Below are positions 46,639 to 56,396 of a DNA stretch of 64,000 bases, piece by piece. Origin of the DNA: Pectobacterium colocasium (GTDB lineage Bacteria; Pseudomonadota; Gammaproteobacteria; Enterobacterales; Enterobacteriaceae). Numbering within the stretch: position 1 is the first letter of the stretch; each line of letters starts with the position of its first letter. The position numbers and the translations under genes were made by a program. The DNA is taken from assembly GCF_020181655.1 (NCBI RefSeq), contig NZ_CP084032.1, positions 4,464,001 to 4,528,000 of the forward strand, read 5' to 3'. Below the pieces are notes generated by a model. The model did no database searches. It was not told the origin of the DNA and saw only the letters and a program-made list of their open reading frames with translations.

Positions 46639-47924
46639 ATTATGATCTTCCTTCTAATTGCAGAAAATTTTTCGTTGTTACCTTCTAAAACAGGGTCTAT
46701 AAATTGACCATTATTCAGGCGAATTTCGCCATTCACGATTACTTTACAGGGATTCTCATAGTGCAACATTTTCAGTAATGAAATAGGTGTATTGATATAA
46801 TCAACACCGATGCATGTCTTATCAAAGAAAATGAGATCTGCTTTAAAACCACGAGCAATTCTACCCACATTCATCAGACCAAGAGACTTCGCTCCCCCTT
46901 CTGTAATCATATGAAGAATTTTTCCGGCATCTACTTTCGTGTCAAAATTGGCATCACCATGATGGTATAAGGCAAAAAGCGCGTCAAAAGTAAGATCATT
47001 TCCAGGATTAACCATTGCAGCATCGGTACCAAGCCCCAGGTCCAAATGAGACGAGAGTCGACGTAATGGTAAGGTGCCTGCGCCAACAAAACTATTACTT
47101 ACTGGGCAATGGATAATATGACATTGTGTTGATAACAGAATATCTAGCTCACTATCTGATAGGTGGCAACAGTGAATAAGCGTTGTATGCTTATCAAGAA
47201 TACCCAAACGAGCAAGACGCTCAACGCCGCTCACATCAAATATTTTTCGGTGAGAATCAACCTGATATGCTCCCTCATGAATGTGAAGAGTAAACTTTTT
47301 TTGATGGTGATTAGCAAGCTGGTGTAATTTTTTAAGTAAAATGTCATCGGCAGAAAGTTCAGATGCGGTAGCCGGTAGAATAGTAATTAATTCGGACTGG
47401 TATTTTTCCTCAGCAAGGAGGTATTTATAAACAATCGTTTCAACACTTTCATTTTCTGGACCTTTACCATTGCCTACCCATTGATTACTCTGACAAAAAT
47501 TTACTACACACCGATTTTTCACCTGTTGTATCGCACGTATATCACTTTCAATTCGGCTTGTAAAAATACCAACTGTTGTTATACCTTTCTTCATAGCCAT
47601 CATTAATGATTTAAGCGAAGCAACATACTGACCTTCAGCGTCCTCCAGCGTATTATTTCGATGCACAGAATCAAGCACCACATCAATAGGAGATGCATCT
47701 AAGATGCTTCCATAAATCTCTTTACTCGGGTGAAGATGAGCATTGACAAGCCCAGGTAAGACGACGAATTGTTCTGATGGTATAACTATTCCTTCGACAT
47801 CATCCTTCCTCCTTTCGCCTACGTAAGTTATCTCCCCCCCAATCATCGAGATATCTCCTTGAACTAACTTCATTGAAGTCGAATCAAGGTAACTTATATC
47901 CCTAAAGATAAATTTCTTATCCAT
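46635..47924 (-). CDS. ATZ/TRZ-type amidohydrolase (deaminase-like)
   Basis: A 429-residue metal-dependent hydrolase of the amidohydrolase superfamily, the subgroup of guanine, cytosine and S-adenosylhomocysteine deaminases. Metal ligands are visible: HLH in VNAHLHPSKEIYG near residue 62, His in LHIHEGAYQVDSH and IHCCHLSD, and the Asp in LGLGTDAAMVNPG. It could deaminate a modified pyrimidine or purine. The exact substrate cannot be read from sequence. Overlaps the HAD gene by eight bases and the formyltransferase gene by four. Confidence 0.87.
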   Translation of the reverse strand: MDKKFIFRDISYLDSTSMKLVQGDISMIGGEITYVGERRKDDVEGIVIPSEQFVVLPGLVNAHLHPSKEIYGSILDASPIDVVLDSVHRNNTLEDAEGQYVASLKSLMMAMKKGITTVGIFTSRIESDIRAIQQVKNRCVVNFCQSNQWVGNGKGPENESVETIVYKYLLAEEKYQSELITILPATASELSADDILLKKLHQLANHHQKKFTLHIHEGAYQVDSHRKIFDVSGVERLARLGILDKHTTLIHCCHLSDSELDILLSTQCHIIHCPVSNSFVGAGTLPLRRLSSHLDLGLGTDAAMVNPGNDLTFDALFALYHHGDANFDTKVDAGKILHMITEGGAKSLGLMNVGRIARGFKADLIFFDKTCIGVDYINTPISLLKMLHYENPCKVIVNGEIRLNNGQFIDPVLEGNNEKFSAIRRKIII

Positions 47925-48591
47925 TGGTGAGTTCCATAAGTATTTTTTTAATAGGTTGAAATGAGTTAAAATCAGTATAATGTAGTGTTTTCATCCCCAG
48001 TTTTTCACAAGGGAGAATATCGTTATTAATACTATCCCCTATCATAATGGCATTTTCGGGTTGCACATTAAAATCCAGAAGAATTTTTGTGAAGAAATGA
48101 GTATCAGGCTTACAGTCAGGATAACGATTTCCAAAATAAAAACGACTAAAGAATGGAAAAATCTTAGTATGCATAAGCTTCCGGCGCTGGACGGCCTCCA
48201 TACCATTACTACATATCACCAAAGGAAGCCTGGAGCTTAACTGTTTAAGTAAAGGAAGCCAGTCACTTTTCAACGCACAATTTTCTATATATGCATTCCA
48301 ATATGTTTCTTCAATAACTTCATAATCAGAATCTTTAACGCCGAACCAATTATATATATAGATAAATCTCTTTTTTAATAATGTAGCAATATCAATTTCA
48401 CCAAATTCAAACTTTGACCAAAGTGTATGGTTCCGCGCCTCATAGCTGAAAATAAATTCACTAAAGTCATACAGGGCATCAGCATAATTTAGACGAATCA
48501 TTAGGTCCGAGATTCTCTGTATAGCCTGATAAGCCCCAGTTTTATGGTCCACAAGAGTATCATCAATATCAAATAAAATTAATTTAATCAC
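47917..48591 (-). CDS. HAD-superfamily phosphatase, YjjG-like
   Basis: A 224-residue HAD hydrolase. Motif I is LILFDIDDTLVDH near the N-terminus, motif II the ICSNG, and the C-terminal motif is IMIGDSINNDILPCEKLG. YjjG and relatives are nucleotidases for non-canonical or pyrimidine nucleotides, so it may dephosphorylate the modified nucleotide of the operon. I use the GTG at 48591 (VIKLILFD), which overlaps the DUF84 stop; frame upstream is only readthrough of that gene. Confidence 0.85.
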   Translation of the reverse strand: MIKLILFDIDDTLVDHKTGAYQAIQRISDLMIRLNYADALYDFSEFIFSYEARNHTLWSKFEFGEIDIATLLKKRFIYIYNWFGVKDSDYEVIEETYWNAYIENCALKSDWLPLLKQLSSRLPLVICSNGMEAVQRRKLMHTKIFPFFSRFYFGNRYPDCKPDTHFFTKILLDFNVQPENAIMIGDSINNDILPCEKLGMKTLHYTDFNSFQPIKKILMELTNG

Positions 48592-49147
48592 CCATCTTAC
48601 CTTTCTCAAGAGCAAGTGAGCCAAATGCACATTTCAACGCGGTTTCAAACTCATGAACTCGCGTATAAAGCCCATTGCTGAGCACGCCATTAGTGCCAAG
48701 CCTACCCATATCTGCTTTTGATATATGTGGGTATAAATTAAGAACTACATCTGATAACCGGATATCTTTTGAAAGCTTTTCTGTGACATCTTCAGGTAAC
48801 ATGACTTTGCCACTACAACCATAGTGATATTTATTTTTTTTCGTATCTTTAATAACCGCCCACCCATAAACAAAACTACCAAAAGATGTTTTTTCTGTTA
48901 ACCCCTCCAGAGCAATAATATAATCAACGTGATAATTGGTGTTGCTCTCAACATTATCAATACGTATATAACATCCCTTTATAGCTTCGTCATCATTTTC
49001 AGGTGTTTCGCTTACACCAGAAGAGACGATATGATGACTAAGTGTGAAGTTCGGGAAAAGATTACTACATATATTTTTCGTAGATGATATTTTCGCTTCG
49101 TTATTTGAGGCCAAAATAATAGTGACATGTTTATTCTGCATTAGCAT
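48584..49147 (-). CDS. DUF84/YjjX-like inosine/xanthosine triphosphatase homolog
   Basis: A 187-residue protein of the YjjX family, which hydrolyses non-canonical nucleoside triphosphates. The N-terminus VTIILASNNEAKISSTK is the family signature for phosphate binding, and EGLTEKTSFGSFVYGWAVI resembles the mid-protein EGG/AxGG region. In this operon it could clear toxic modified triphosphates (self-protection) or act in the pathway. Starts at ATG 49147 or 49141, overlapping the upstream gene. Confidence 0.82.
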   Translation of the reverse strand: MLMQNKHVTIILASNNEAKISSTKNICSNLFPNFTLSHHIVSSGVSETPENDDEAIKGCYIRIDNVESNTNYHVDYIIALEGLTEKTSFGSFVYGWAVIKDTKKNKYHYGCSGKVMLPEDVTEKLSKDIRLSDVVLNLYPHISKADMGRLGTNGVLSNGLYTRVHEFETALKCAFGSLALEKGKMGD

Positions 49148-50000
49148 GAATCCATTTCATAACGGTGGTATTTTCATTGCCAGTCAAAATATCTGACAGC
49201 GTTTCGCTTGCTGACTCAATAGCAGGCATTCTCGTTATAAAAGTATCATCAGAAAAATTTTCTATAGCTTCATATGCTTTTGAGATATTCTTATCATATA
49301 TTTGGGTAAATGTGGTTTTCATTATAGTATATCCCAAATCAAGATTTTTAACTCCATTTTCAATCAAATCTTTCCAAACCAACTCGTGAATAAAAGAGAA
49401 AAAACCCATGTCGTATGGAAGACCTGTAATTACATCTGTACTACGGGAGATTGTTTCACAGAATAATTTATTATTTTTTATATAAAATTGCATTCCAAGC
49501 GTACATGGGAAATCCTTTGTGTCAGATTTATGGTAATTTTGGTTTATATTTATAATCGCTCTTCTTGAATCCCTATTTTTAAGTAGAACACTTTTCACCC
49601 AATTATACTGATTACCATATGACTCAACCGTCTCATAAAAAACATAGTATCCATAATTAGAATTTACATTCCCATCTTCATCTACAAGTGTCATCCAAAA
49701 TTTGGATGCTTTTGCAAGCCCAGTTTCAGCTTTAAGGTTCCCACTGAAATAAGCCAAAAACTCACGAGAAAGATACTTTATTGCCCCATCACGAAGATGA
49801 TGAAGTCGGTTACGTGGATCTTTAAGTACATAATTTACCCCATAGGACTGTAATGCGTCTCCCGCTCTGGATGAAATTCGCTTTCCAGAAGTTTGAATAT
49901 GATAAATTCCTTTTTTTACAAGCTCATCCACGGAAGAGCCGCCAATGGTCACAAAATCCTGAATCTCTGAAGAGGTGTTTTCTGCAATATCAAAGCTCAT
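49131..50000 (-). CDS. Thymidylate-synthase-family pyrimidine nucleotide hydroxymethylase/methylase homolog
   Basis: A 289-residue thymidylate synthase (TS) family member. Visible TS features: paired Arg in NRDSRRAIININ (146-147), catalytic C166 in FPCTLGMQFYI, RSTD at 186-189 in SRSTDV, and GLPYD at 193-197. TS has Asn at the last position (GLPFN) to bind uracil; dCMP hydroxymethylases and cytosine-specific TS mutants have Asp, so D197 predicts a cytosine nucleotide. The TS His-X-Tyr near the C-terminus is changed to QIY. First gene of the operon; start at 50000 with AAGGAGAG four bases upstream. Product inferred: methyl or hydroxymethyl (d)CMP. Confidence 0.84.
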   Translation of the reverse strand: MSFDIAENTSSEIQDFVTIGGSSVDELVKKGIYHIQTSGKRISSRAGDALQSYGVNYVLKDPRNRLHHLRDGAIKYLSREFLAYFSGNLKAETGLAKASKFWMTLVDEDGNVNSNYGYYVFYETVESYGNQYNWVKSVLLKNRDSRRAIININQNYHKSDTKDFPCTLGMQFYIKNNKLFCETISRSTDVITGLPYDMGFFSFIHELVWKDLIENGVKNLDLGYTIMKTTFTQIYDKNISKAYEAIENFSDDTFITRMPAIESASETLSDILTGNENTTVMKWIHANAE

Positions 50001-50584
50001 GTTCTCTCCTTGTATCATAAAGCTTATATATCCGTAGTACGTCACCCAATACCCCAACGACATACTGGTACAGGCTCTTGGAGAATGCTGCTGTGTAGTT
50101 CGATAATTTTAGAATGAAATAACATTTAAAGAACTGGAATTAACACTTAATAAGATATGTCCAAAAATAATTTTTATCAAATGTTTTCTAAAGATTAATT
50201 AAGTAAAAATAAACAATGAGATAAAGATAAAAACATTAACATCATAATAATTAAATCATGAATAATTAGGAATAAACAAATAATTAAATATATAATTAAT
50301 GTATGACAGGTGGAGACTTACACCATTATTTATATGTTCAAGTTAATGAATTACGTCACTTATCATGGTAAGTCGTTAGCTTATTAAAATATAGTTTTAT
50401 ACGCCAACCTCCGAGGAAAGCAGAAAGAGAGAAATTTGAATTATTTAGCGTATAACACGCCTTGAGGATGCTTCACTTTTAAAATAATGTGACTGAAATA
50501 AATAAGATAAGTGGCTATTACGTGAGCGCTTTATATTTCGTGTTTCCGAGCGTTAAACGTTCGGAAACACGTTATTGCAGATTG
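50001..50584. promoter_or_regulatory. AT-rich promoter region of the six-gene operon
   Basis: A 584-base AT-rich gap between glpC and the TS-like gene. It must carry the operon promoter. I see no gene, no clear regulator box, and one hairpin near glpC. Confidence 0.5.
50539..50571. terminator. Hairpin after glpC
   Basis: CGTGTTTCCGA (50539-50549) pairs with TCGGAAACACG (50561-50571), with CGTTAAACG in the loop region. It lies just after the glpC stop and probably ends the glpABC transcript, although no T-tract follows on the minus strand. Confidence 0.6.
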
Positions 50585-51796
50585 TTACTCTGACTGCACT
50601 AATGACCTCGCCAGCAGCGTGATCGGGTGTTCGCACTTTTTGCTGGTCGACATCTCAATCTGCCACTTGCAGGTTTCGCAGTCCGTCACCACGATATCGA
50701 CTCCGCTCTCTTCAATCTGCTGGAACAGCGGTGCGCCAATGCCTTGTGACGTGGCGTAATTCTCTTTCTTGAAGCCGTAGGTGCCCGCAATACCGCAGCA
50801 CTGGGAGTCCAGCATCACCAGTTCAAGACCGGGGATACGTTGCAGCAGCGCCAGGGTATACGCTGTCCACCCCATTCTCTCCAGATGGCAAGGGGTGTGA
50901 TACGCCACCCGCAGCGGTAAGTGACGCAGCGGCAGTGTTCGCCCCTCTTCTTCCAGCAGGCGATAGAGCTGGCGCGTCACCAGTTCGATGCCATCACGCA
51001 CGTGGCCGTTATCCACGCCCAGCAGATGCGGGTACTCGTCTCGCAGCGTGAACGTACAGCTGGATGATGTCGCCACCACCGGCAGGGATTTCTGATTGAT
51101 TGCCTCATCCAGCGACGTGATATTCGCGCGTGCCTGCTTTCTGGCCTTGTCGTGAAAACCATTGGCGATCAGCGGTACGCCGCAGCACTTCTCTTTATTC
51201 AGCAACTGCACACCAATCCCCATCGCGTTAAAGACCTGCACCAGATCTTTACCCAACTGTGGATGGTTGTAATTCACATAGCAGCCGTGAAAGTAAGCGA
51301 TCTGCTCATCATAAGCCTGCTGTTTTGCTGCCTGCTGACGATACCAGCGCCGGAAGGTGCCGAACGAATATTTCGGCAACTGGCGGCGATGGTCAATTTT
51401 CAACGCTTTATCCAGCAATTGGCGCACCGGCTTCAGGCTGGTCGCCGTATTGACCAGCGGCGCAAACGGCGTGGCAATCGATCCCATGAAATCGGTATGG
51501 CTCAAAATGGCATCGCGCAATGTCGGCTTGTGGCTGTTGTGCGTCGCTTTCGCACGCTGAATGATGTCGCCAATTTTAACATCCGACGGGCACGCGACTT
51601 CACAGCGTTTGCAGTTGGTGCAGTATTTCAACGCGTCATCATACAGCGCCGGGTCTTTACGCCGCAGGCGTTCGCCGTCCGGTCCGGCCTGTTTCGGGCC
51701 GGGATAAAGCGGATTCACGCGCGAAACCGGGCAGTACGTGGTACAGACCGTACATTTGATGCAATCTTCAAAACTGTTATCGCTAAGCAGGCTCAT
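50585..51796 (-). CDS. glpC: GlpC, anaerobic G3P dehydrogenase membrane-anchor subunit C
   Basis: Iron-sulfur and membrane-anchor subunit of the anaerobic glycerol-3-phosphate dehydrogenase GlpABC. Two ferredoxin motifs CIKCTVCTTYCPVSR and CTNCKRCEVACPSDV lie near the N-terminus, and two CCG heterodisulfide-type motifs (KCCGVPLI, QCCGIAGTYGF) in the C-terminal half. The start is ATG 51796 (MSLLSDNSFED), overlapping the glpB stop by four bases; a longer frame to 51865 is readthrough. 403 residues against 396 in E. coli. Confidence 0.95.
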   Translation of the reverse strand: MSLLSDNSFEDCIKCTVCTTYCPVSRVNPLYPGPKQAGPDGERLRRKDPALYDDALKYCTNCKRCEVACPSDVKIGDIIQRAKATHNSHKPTLRDAILSHTDFMGSIATPFAPLVNTATSLKPVRQLLDKALKIDHRRQLPKYSFGTFRRWYRQQAAKQQAYDEQIAYFHGCYVNYNHPQLGKDLVQVFNAMGIGVQLLNKEKCCGVPLIANGFHDKARKQARANITSLDEAINQKSLPVVATSSSCTFTLRDEYPHLLGVDNGHVRDGIELVTRQLYRLLEEEGRTLPLRHLPLRVAYHTPCHLERMGWTAYTLALLQRIPGLELVMLDSQCCGIAGTYGFKKENYATSQGIGAPLFQQIEESGVDIVVTDCETCKWQIEMSTSKKCEHPITLLARSLVQSE

Positions 51797-53055
51797 GAGT
51801 TGCCCTCCGTCAAAATCTGTTCGGCAACATGAAGTGCGCTGAGCAAAGAAACGCCCGCCCCACATCCCTGTGCAATCGGATCGAAACCTTCCAGCACCGC
51901 GCCGATGGCATACAGATTGCTGATCGTTTCACCGCCAATACGCGGGTGCAGATGCTCATCGACAATCGCACCAAACTGCATATAGGGCTGCGGCGCAAAC
52001 ACATCCTGCTGGCTCCAGCCCTCGCGCAGGTCAGCGAACCGCACATCCAATCCAAAGACGGGCTCGGTCACCCGATCGAACTGCGTCACCAGCCCGTTGC
52101 TGAAGAAACTGCCGCTCGCCAGCACCGCGTGCTTCGCCCGCAGCGGAATATCGCGGTGATGGTGGCTATGGACGGCAATCTCCTGCGGCGATAGCGATGC
52201 ACGCACCGCGCGATCGCCCGGCATCACCATGCCACCCAGTTGGCGAAAGCGCTGCGACAGCGCCTGATGCAAACGCAACCCGAGCACTGACGGCGGTAAT
52301 GTCGGCAGTAGCAATACCGGTTTACCGAGTGCATCAGCCAGTTCAGCCACGATCGCGGGGCTATCCAATCCCAGACAGGCGGGCATGATGATGGCATCGT
52401 TGCCGTTGGCCAGAAGCGACAACTCCTCCACCAGCGCCGAACGATTTTCCGGTCGGTCGAGCACGCGGGCGATATTTACCGCGCGAAATTCGCTGGGGTT
52501 TTGGCGTAATCGATCCAGCACGGGCAGCTTGAGTTCATCACTGCGCGCCGCAATTCCCTGCGTCTGAAGCGTGCCAGCCACGATACGGGATTGAAAATCC
52601 AGAAAACCGTCGATACCGGCAATCAACGGGTTATCGCCAAATCGGGAATCCGGCAGGCCACGCGTGACGCCATCGACCGGGCTCAGCCAGCATGAACGAA
52701 ACTTACCTAACGGCGTCATACGCCAGTGATTCTGCTGATGATTGCCTTGCAGAGAGAGAGTGCTACGCTCCAGCAATGCTTCAACCTGTGGCAACAATGC
52801 GGCAACCGCCGTCGCTCCCATACGCGAATAAGGGTGATGAGGAGCCTGACGCGCCAGCTCGTCTAGAGCCTCAAGCGGCTGGCTCACGCGCTGTCCATCG
52901 GGAAGATGGGAGAGTAAATCCAGCGCACCGGAAGAAAAATGCAGCGCATTCTGTCCGGCGCTGATGATCGCGCAGCGTTTTCCCTGCTCCGCTAAGCGGA
53001 TACCGCAGGTCAGCCCCGCCAGCCCGCCACCGATAATCACAACGTCATAACGCAT
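51793..53055 (-). CDS. glpB: GlpB, anaerobic G3P dehydrogenase subunit B
   Basis: FMN/flavin subunit of GlpABC, which oxidises glycerol 3-phosphate with fumarate or nitrate as final acceptor. The 420-residue protein starts with the dinucleotide motif VVIIGGGLAGLTCGIRLAEQGKR at residues 5-27. AGGAGG lies six bases before its ATG. It overlaps glpA by 11 bases and glpC by four. Confidence 0.95.
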   Translation of the reverse strand: MRYDVVIIGGGLAGLTCGIRLAEQGKRCAIISAGQNALHFSSGALDLLSHLPDGQRVSQPLEALDELARQAPHHPYSRMGATAVAALLPQVEALLERSTLSLQGNHQQNHWRMTPLGKFRSCWLSPVDGVTRGLPDSRFGDNPLIAGIDGFLDFQSRIVAGTLQTQGIAARSDELKLPVLDRLRQNPSEFRAVNIARVLDRPENRSALVEELSLLANGNDAIIMPACLGLDSPAIVAELADALGKPVLLLPTLPPSVLGLRLHQALSQRFRQLGGMVMPGDRAVRASLSPQEIAVHSHHHRDIPLRAKHAVLASGSFFSNGLVTQFDRVTEPVFGLDVRFADLREGWSQQDVFAPQPYMQFGAIVDEHLHPRIGGETISNLYAIGAVLEGFDPIAQGCGAGVSLLSALHVAEQILTEGNS

Positions 53056-54715
53056 GGCGATCCTCCTGACTGTCGCTGGCCGTCAGGCCGCACAAACCCT
53101 GATAAACCCAACTGGTGAATTCGCTTTCACGCAGGGCATTGCCCCAGGCAATCGGCCGAATGCCTTTCCAGCGTTCGTTCAAAAACTGGCTGAGCTGCGT
53201 GAGCGACTGCTCCGGCGTCGCAGTGCCCAGACGGCACAACAGACCTGCCGCACGACAGGCGCACAGTTCCCCCTGACAGGTGCCCATGCCAACGCGAGTA
53301 CGCCGACGCAGGTCAATCAGGTTATTCACCTGCAATGATTCAACGGCGTAGCGCACTTCCCCCGCCGTCACGGCCTCGCATTCACACACCAGGCTGCGAT
53401 CCAGACGCTCACCGGACAGCATTCTTCCGGCACGTTCACCGTGGCGATAAATCGCCGAACCGCGCAGCGGTGCCGAGAGCGGTTTTGCTGGTGGATAGGC
53501 AGACAGCGCATGGGGAACGGTTTTCACTTCATCCAGTGATTCCGATCCGGGCAGCGGCGTCTGTGCCGTCGAGCAGGCCACGTCATGACCCAGCTTTTTG
53601 CAGACGGCGTCCGTCACCCATTCCGCCATCAGGCGATAGGTCATCAGCTTGCCGCCAGTGATCGTGATAAACCCTTCCAGTCCGTCGCGACTGGCGTGGT
53701 CGAGCAGCACAATGCCACGGCTTACGCTACGACCGCTGGGATCACTGTCGCTGGCAACCAGCGGACGGACACCAGCATAGGCACGCAGAATTCGCGTGCT
53801 TGCCAGCGACGGCGCCAACATGGAGCCTTCCCGCATCAGCGTTTCCACCTCGGCAGGCGTCACCAGTATGTTGTCGATTTGGTCGTAGTCGATGTGGGTT
53901 GAGGTCGTGCCGATCAGCGAAATAGTGTCGCCCGGCACCAGAATGTCGGCATCCGCCGGTTTGCGGCAGCGGTTGATCACCATGTTGTTGATGCGGTGCC
54001 CAAGAATCAGCAGTGCGCCCTTTGCCGGGAACATGCGCACGCGCAGATCGGCATATTCCGCAATGTGTTGTCCCCAGATACCGCCCGCGTTGACGACCAC
54101 CTTTGCGTATATTTCTGTTTCCACAGCTTTTTTATGGTCGAAAACGCGCACACCGGTAACCCGATCGCCCTGACGAATCAGCCCGATAACCTCATGATAG
54201 GTCAGCACTTCCGCGCCGTGCTCGCAGGCATCGATCATGTTGGCCGCTGTCAGGCGAAAAGGATCGACGGAACCATCCGGTACGCGCACCGCGCCAATCA
54301 ACGCCGGATTAGCTGCCGGCTCCAGCCGCAGCGCTTCCTGCGGATCTATCGCCTGGGCGCGAATCCCCGCTTGCTGGCAGGCGGTAATAAACTGCGCCTG
54401 CCAGCCGAGATCGTCTTCCGGTAACGTGATAAACAGGCCGTCGGTGGGTTCAATACAGTGACGGGCAATCCGCCGGAGAATCTGATTCTCTTCAATACAT
54501 TCGCGGGCAGACTCGCCATCGGTTACCGCGTAGCGGGCACCACTGTGTAACAGGCCGTGGTTACGCCCAGTCGCACCGGTCGCGATATCATAACGTTCAA
54601 GCAACAGGCAGCGCAGTCCGCGCAGGGCGCAATCCCTTGCAGTACCTGCTCCCGTCGCGCCACCGCCGATGACAACTACGTCAGTTTCACGCCAGTTCCC
54701 AGTATTTTGCATCAT
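53045..54715 (-). CDS. glpA: GlpA, anaerobic G3P dehydrogenase large subunit
   Basis: FAD subunit of GlpABC. The 556-residue protein has VVVIGGGATGAGTARDCALRG near the N-terminus and a C-terminal BFD-like [2Fe-2S] region with CECEAVTAGEV and GTCQGELCACRAAG. GGAG is seven bases before the ATG at 54715. Divergent from glpT across a region with GlpR and CRP sites. Confidence 0.96.
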   Translation of the reverse strand: MMQNTGNWRETDVVVIGGGATGAGTARDCALRGLRCLLLERYDIATGATGRNHGLLHSGARYAVTDGESARECIEENQILRRIARHCIEPTDGLFITLPEDDLGWQAQFITACQQAGIRAQAIDPQEALRLEPAANPALIGAVRVPDGSVDPFRLTAANMIDACEHGAEVLTYHEVIGLIRQGDRVTGVRVFDHKKAVETEIYAKVVVNAGGIWGQHIAEYADLRVRMFPAKGALLILGHRINNMVINRCRKPADADILVPGDTISLIGTTSTHIDYDQIDNILVTPAEVETLMREGSMLAPSLASTRILRAYAGVRPLVASDSDPSGRSVSRGIVLLDHASRDGLEGFITITGGKLMTYRLMAEWVTDAVCKKLGHDVACSTAQTPLPGSESLDEVKTVPHALSAYPPAKPLSAPLRGSAIYRHGERAGRMLSGERLDRSLVCECEAVTAGEVRYAVESLQVNNLIDLRRRTRVGMGTCQGELCACRAAGLLCRLGTATPEQSLTQLSQFLNERWKGIRPIAWGNALRESEFTSWVYQGLCGLTASDSQEDRHAL

Positions 54716-54770
54716 ATTCTCGCTCCGGGCGGATGGTATATGTTGCTATTGGGACACAGAAAGAAGGGTT

Positions 54771-54790
54771 AATGTTTGATAAAGAGCAAA
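54771..54790. promoter_or_regulatory. GlpR operator, glpA side
   Basis: AATGTTTGATAAAGAGCAAA matches the GlpR consensus at 16 of 20 positions by hand alignment. A weaker site (14 of 20) follows at 54781-54800. Confidence 0.65.
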
Positions 54791-54832
54791 AACGAACACT
54801 AAACGAAAATAAAGAGGTATCTAAAAACAATA

Positions 54833-54854
54833 AGTGTGATTAAGGTCACTAAAA
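54833..54854. promoter_or_regulatory. CRP site between glpA and glpT
   Basis: TGTGA at 54835-54839, six bases, TCACT at 54846-54850: nine of ten half-site positions match. Confidence 0.75.
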
Positions 54855-54970
54855 CCACACTGTGGAATTTTCCGATTCTGTTAACATGAGCGCAAAAATC
54901 GTCACAGTTTCATAAAAGTGTAACATTAGCGTCATGAATCACACTCATTTGCACGCTATCCCCTTACAAT

Positions 54971-54990
54971 AACGTTCGTAATAGAACAAA
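54971..54990. promoter_or_regulatory. GlpR operator, glpT side
   Basis: AACGTTCGTAATAGAACAAA matches the GlpR consensus at 16 of 20 positions. It lies 35 bases before the glpT start. Confidence 0.65.
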
Positions 54991-55024
54991 AAAGCTATCG
55001 TTTTTTTTCGCATTGGAGATATCT

Positions 55025-56374
55025 ATGCTGAGTATTTTTAGACCCGCAGCCCACCAGGCGCGCGTATCGCAGGATCGTGTCGATCCCCTCTATCGCCGTC
55101 TGCGCTGGCAGATTTTCATGGGGATCTTTTTTGGCTACGCCGCCTACTATCTGGTACGTAAAAACTTCGCACTCGCCATGCCTTACCTGATTGAGCAAGG
55201 CTTCTCGCGCGGCGATCTTGGTTTTGCGCTGTCCGGCATTTCCATTGCCTACGGTTTTTCCAAATTCATCATGGGTTCGGTATCTGACCGTTCCAACCCG
55301 CGCGTGTTCTTGCCTGCTGGTCTGATTCTGGCCGCTGCCGTTATGCTGTTCATGGGCTTCGTACCGTGGGCAACGTCCAGCATCGCGATTATGTTCGTTC
55401 TGCTGTTCCTGTGCGGATGGTTCCAGGGAATGGGATGGCCGCCGTGCGGACGCACCATGGTTCACTGGTGGTCACAGAAAGAACGTGGTGGGATCGTGTC
55501 CGTGTGGAACTGTGCTCACAACGTCGGTGGCGGTATTCCTCCGCTGCTGTTCCTGCTGGGTATGGCCTGGTTCAACGACTGGAAAGCCGCACTCTACATG
55601 CCAGCCTTCGCTGCCATTCTGGTTGCGCTGATTGCCTTTGCGCTGATGCGCGATACCCCGCAATCCTGTGGTTTGCCGCCAATCGAAGAGTACAAAAACG
55701 ACTATCCTGTTGATTATAATGATAAAGCAGAAGAAGAACTGACAGCGAAGCAGATCTTCATGCAGTACGTTTTCCCGAACAAACTGCTGTGGTACATCGC
55801 TATCGCTAACGTCTTCGTTTACCTGCTGCGTTACGGCATCCTCGACTGGTCACCGACTTACCTGAAAGAAGTGAAACACTTCGCGCTGGATAAATCCTCC
55901 TGGGCTTACTTCCTGTACGAATACGCCGGTATTCCGGGTACGCTGCTGTGCGGCTGGATGTCCGATAAGGTGTTCAAAGGCAACCGTGGTGCAACAGGCG
56001 TATTCTTTATGACGCTGGTTACCATCGCAACCATCGTCTATTGGATGAACCCAGCCGGTAACCCTGGCGTGGATATGGCCTGTATGATCGTCATCGGCTT
56101 CCTGATCTACGGCCCGGTTATGCTGATTGGTCTGCACGCGCTGGAACTGGCACCGAAGAAAGCAGCAGGGACAGCAGCAGGCTTTACCGGTCTGTTCGGC
56201 TACCTCGGTGGTTCCGTTGCCGCCAGCGCCATCGTCGGCTACACCGTTGACTTCTTCGGTTGGGATGGCGGCTTCATGGTCATGATCGGCGGCAGTATTA
56301 TGGCTGTACTTCTGCTGATTGTTGTTATGCTGAATGAGAAAAAGCATAAAGCAGAGTTAGCCAGCCGCGCCTAA
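55025..56374 (+). CDS. glpT: GlpT, glycerol-3-phosphate:phosphate antiporter
   Basis: MFS antiporter that imports sn-glycerol 3-phosphate in exchange for phosphate. The 449-residue protein is nearly identical over long stretches to E. coli GlpT ([38 protein letters not shown]) with 12 membrane segments. Start at ATG 55025 ([13 protein letters not shown]) with GGAG upstream; the frame to 55013 is shadow. Divergent from glpABC; glpQ is not next to it here. Confidence 0.96.
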   Translation: MLSIFRPAAHQARVSQDRVDPLYRRLRWQIFMGIFFGYAAYYLVRKNFALAMPYLIEQGFSRGDLGFALSGISIAYGFSKFIMGSVSDRSNPRVFLPAGLILAAAVMLFMGFVPWATSSIAIMFVLLFLCGWFQGMGWPPCGRTMVHWWSQKERGGIVSVWNCAHNVGGGIPPLLFLLGMAWFNDWKAALYMPAFAAILVALIAFALMRDTPQSCGLPPIEEYKNDYPVDYNDKAEEELTAKQIFMQYVFPNKLLWYIAIANVFVYLLRYGILDWSPTYLKEVKHFALDKSSWAYFLYEYAGIPGTLLCGWMSDKVFKGNRGATGVFFMTLVTIATIVYWMNPAGNPGVDMACMIVIGFLIYGPVMLIGLHALELAPKKAAGTAAGFTGLFGYLGGSVAASAIVGYTVDFFGWDGGFMVMIGGSIMAVLLLIVVMLNEKKHKAELASRA

Positions 56375-56396
56375 CCCGCTCTTGTAAGCATCCCTC

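Larger units (their letters stand above)
54716..55024. promoter_or_regulatory. Divergent glpA / glpT control region
   Basis: A 309-base gap between divergent genes containing GlpR operator-like sites near each end and a CRP site between them. No gene. Confidence 0.75.

Noticed and set aside
50302..50373. Short plus-strand frame starting ATGACAGGTGGAGAC
   Set aside because: Only about 22 codons, no ribosome site, and in an AT-rich promoter region.
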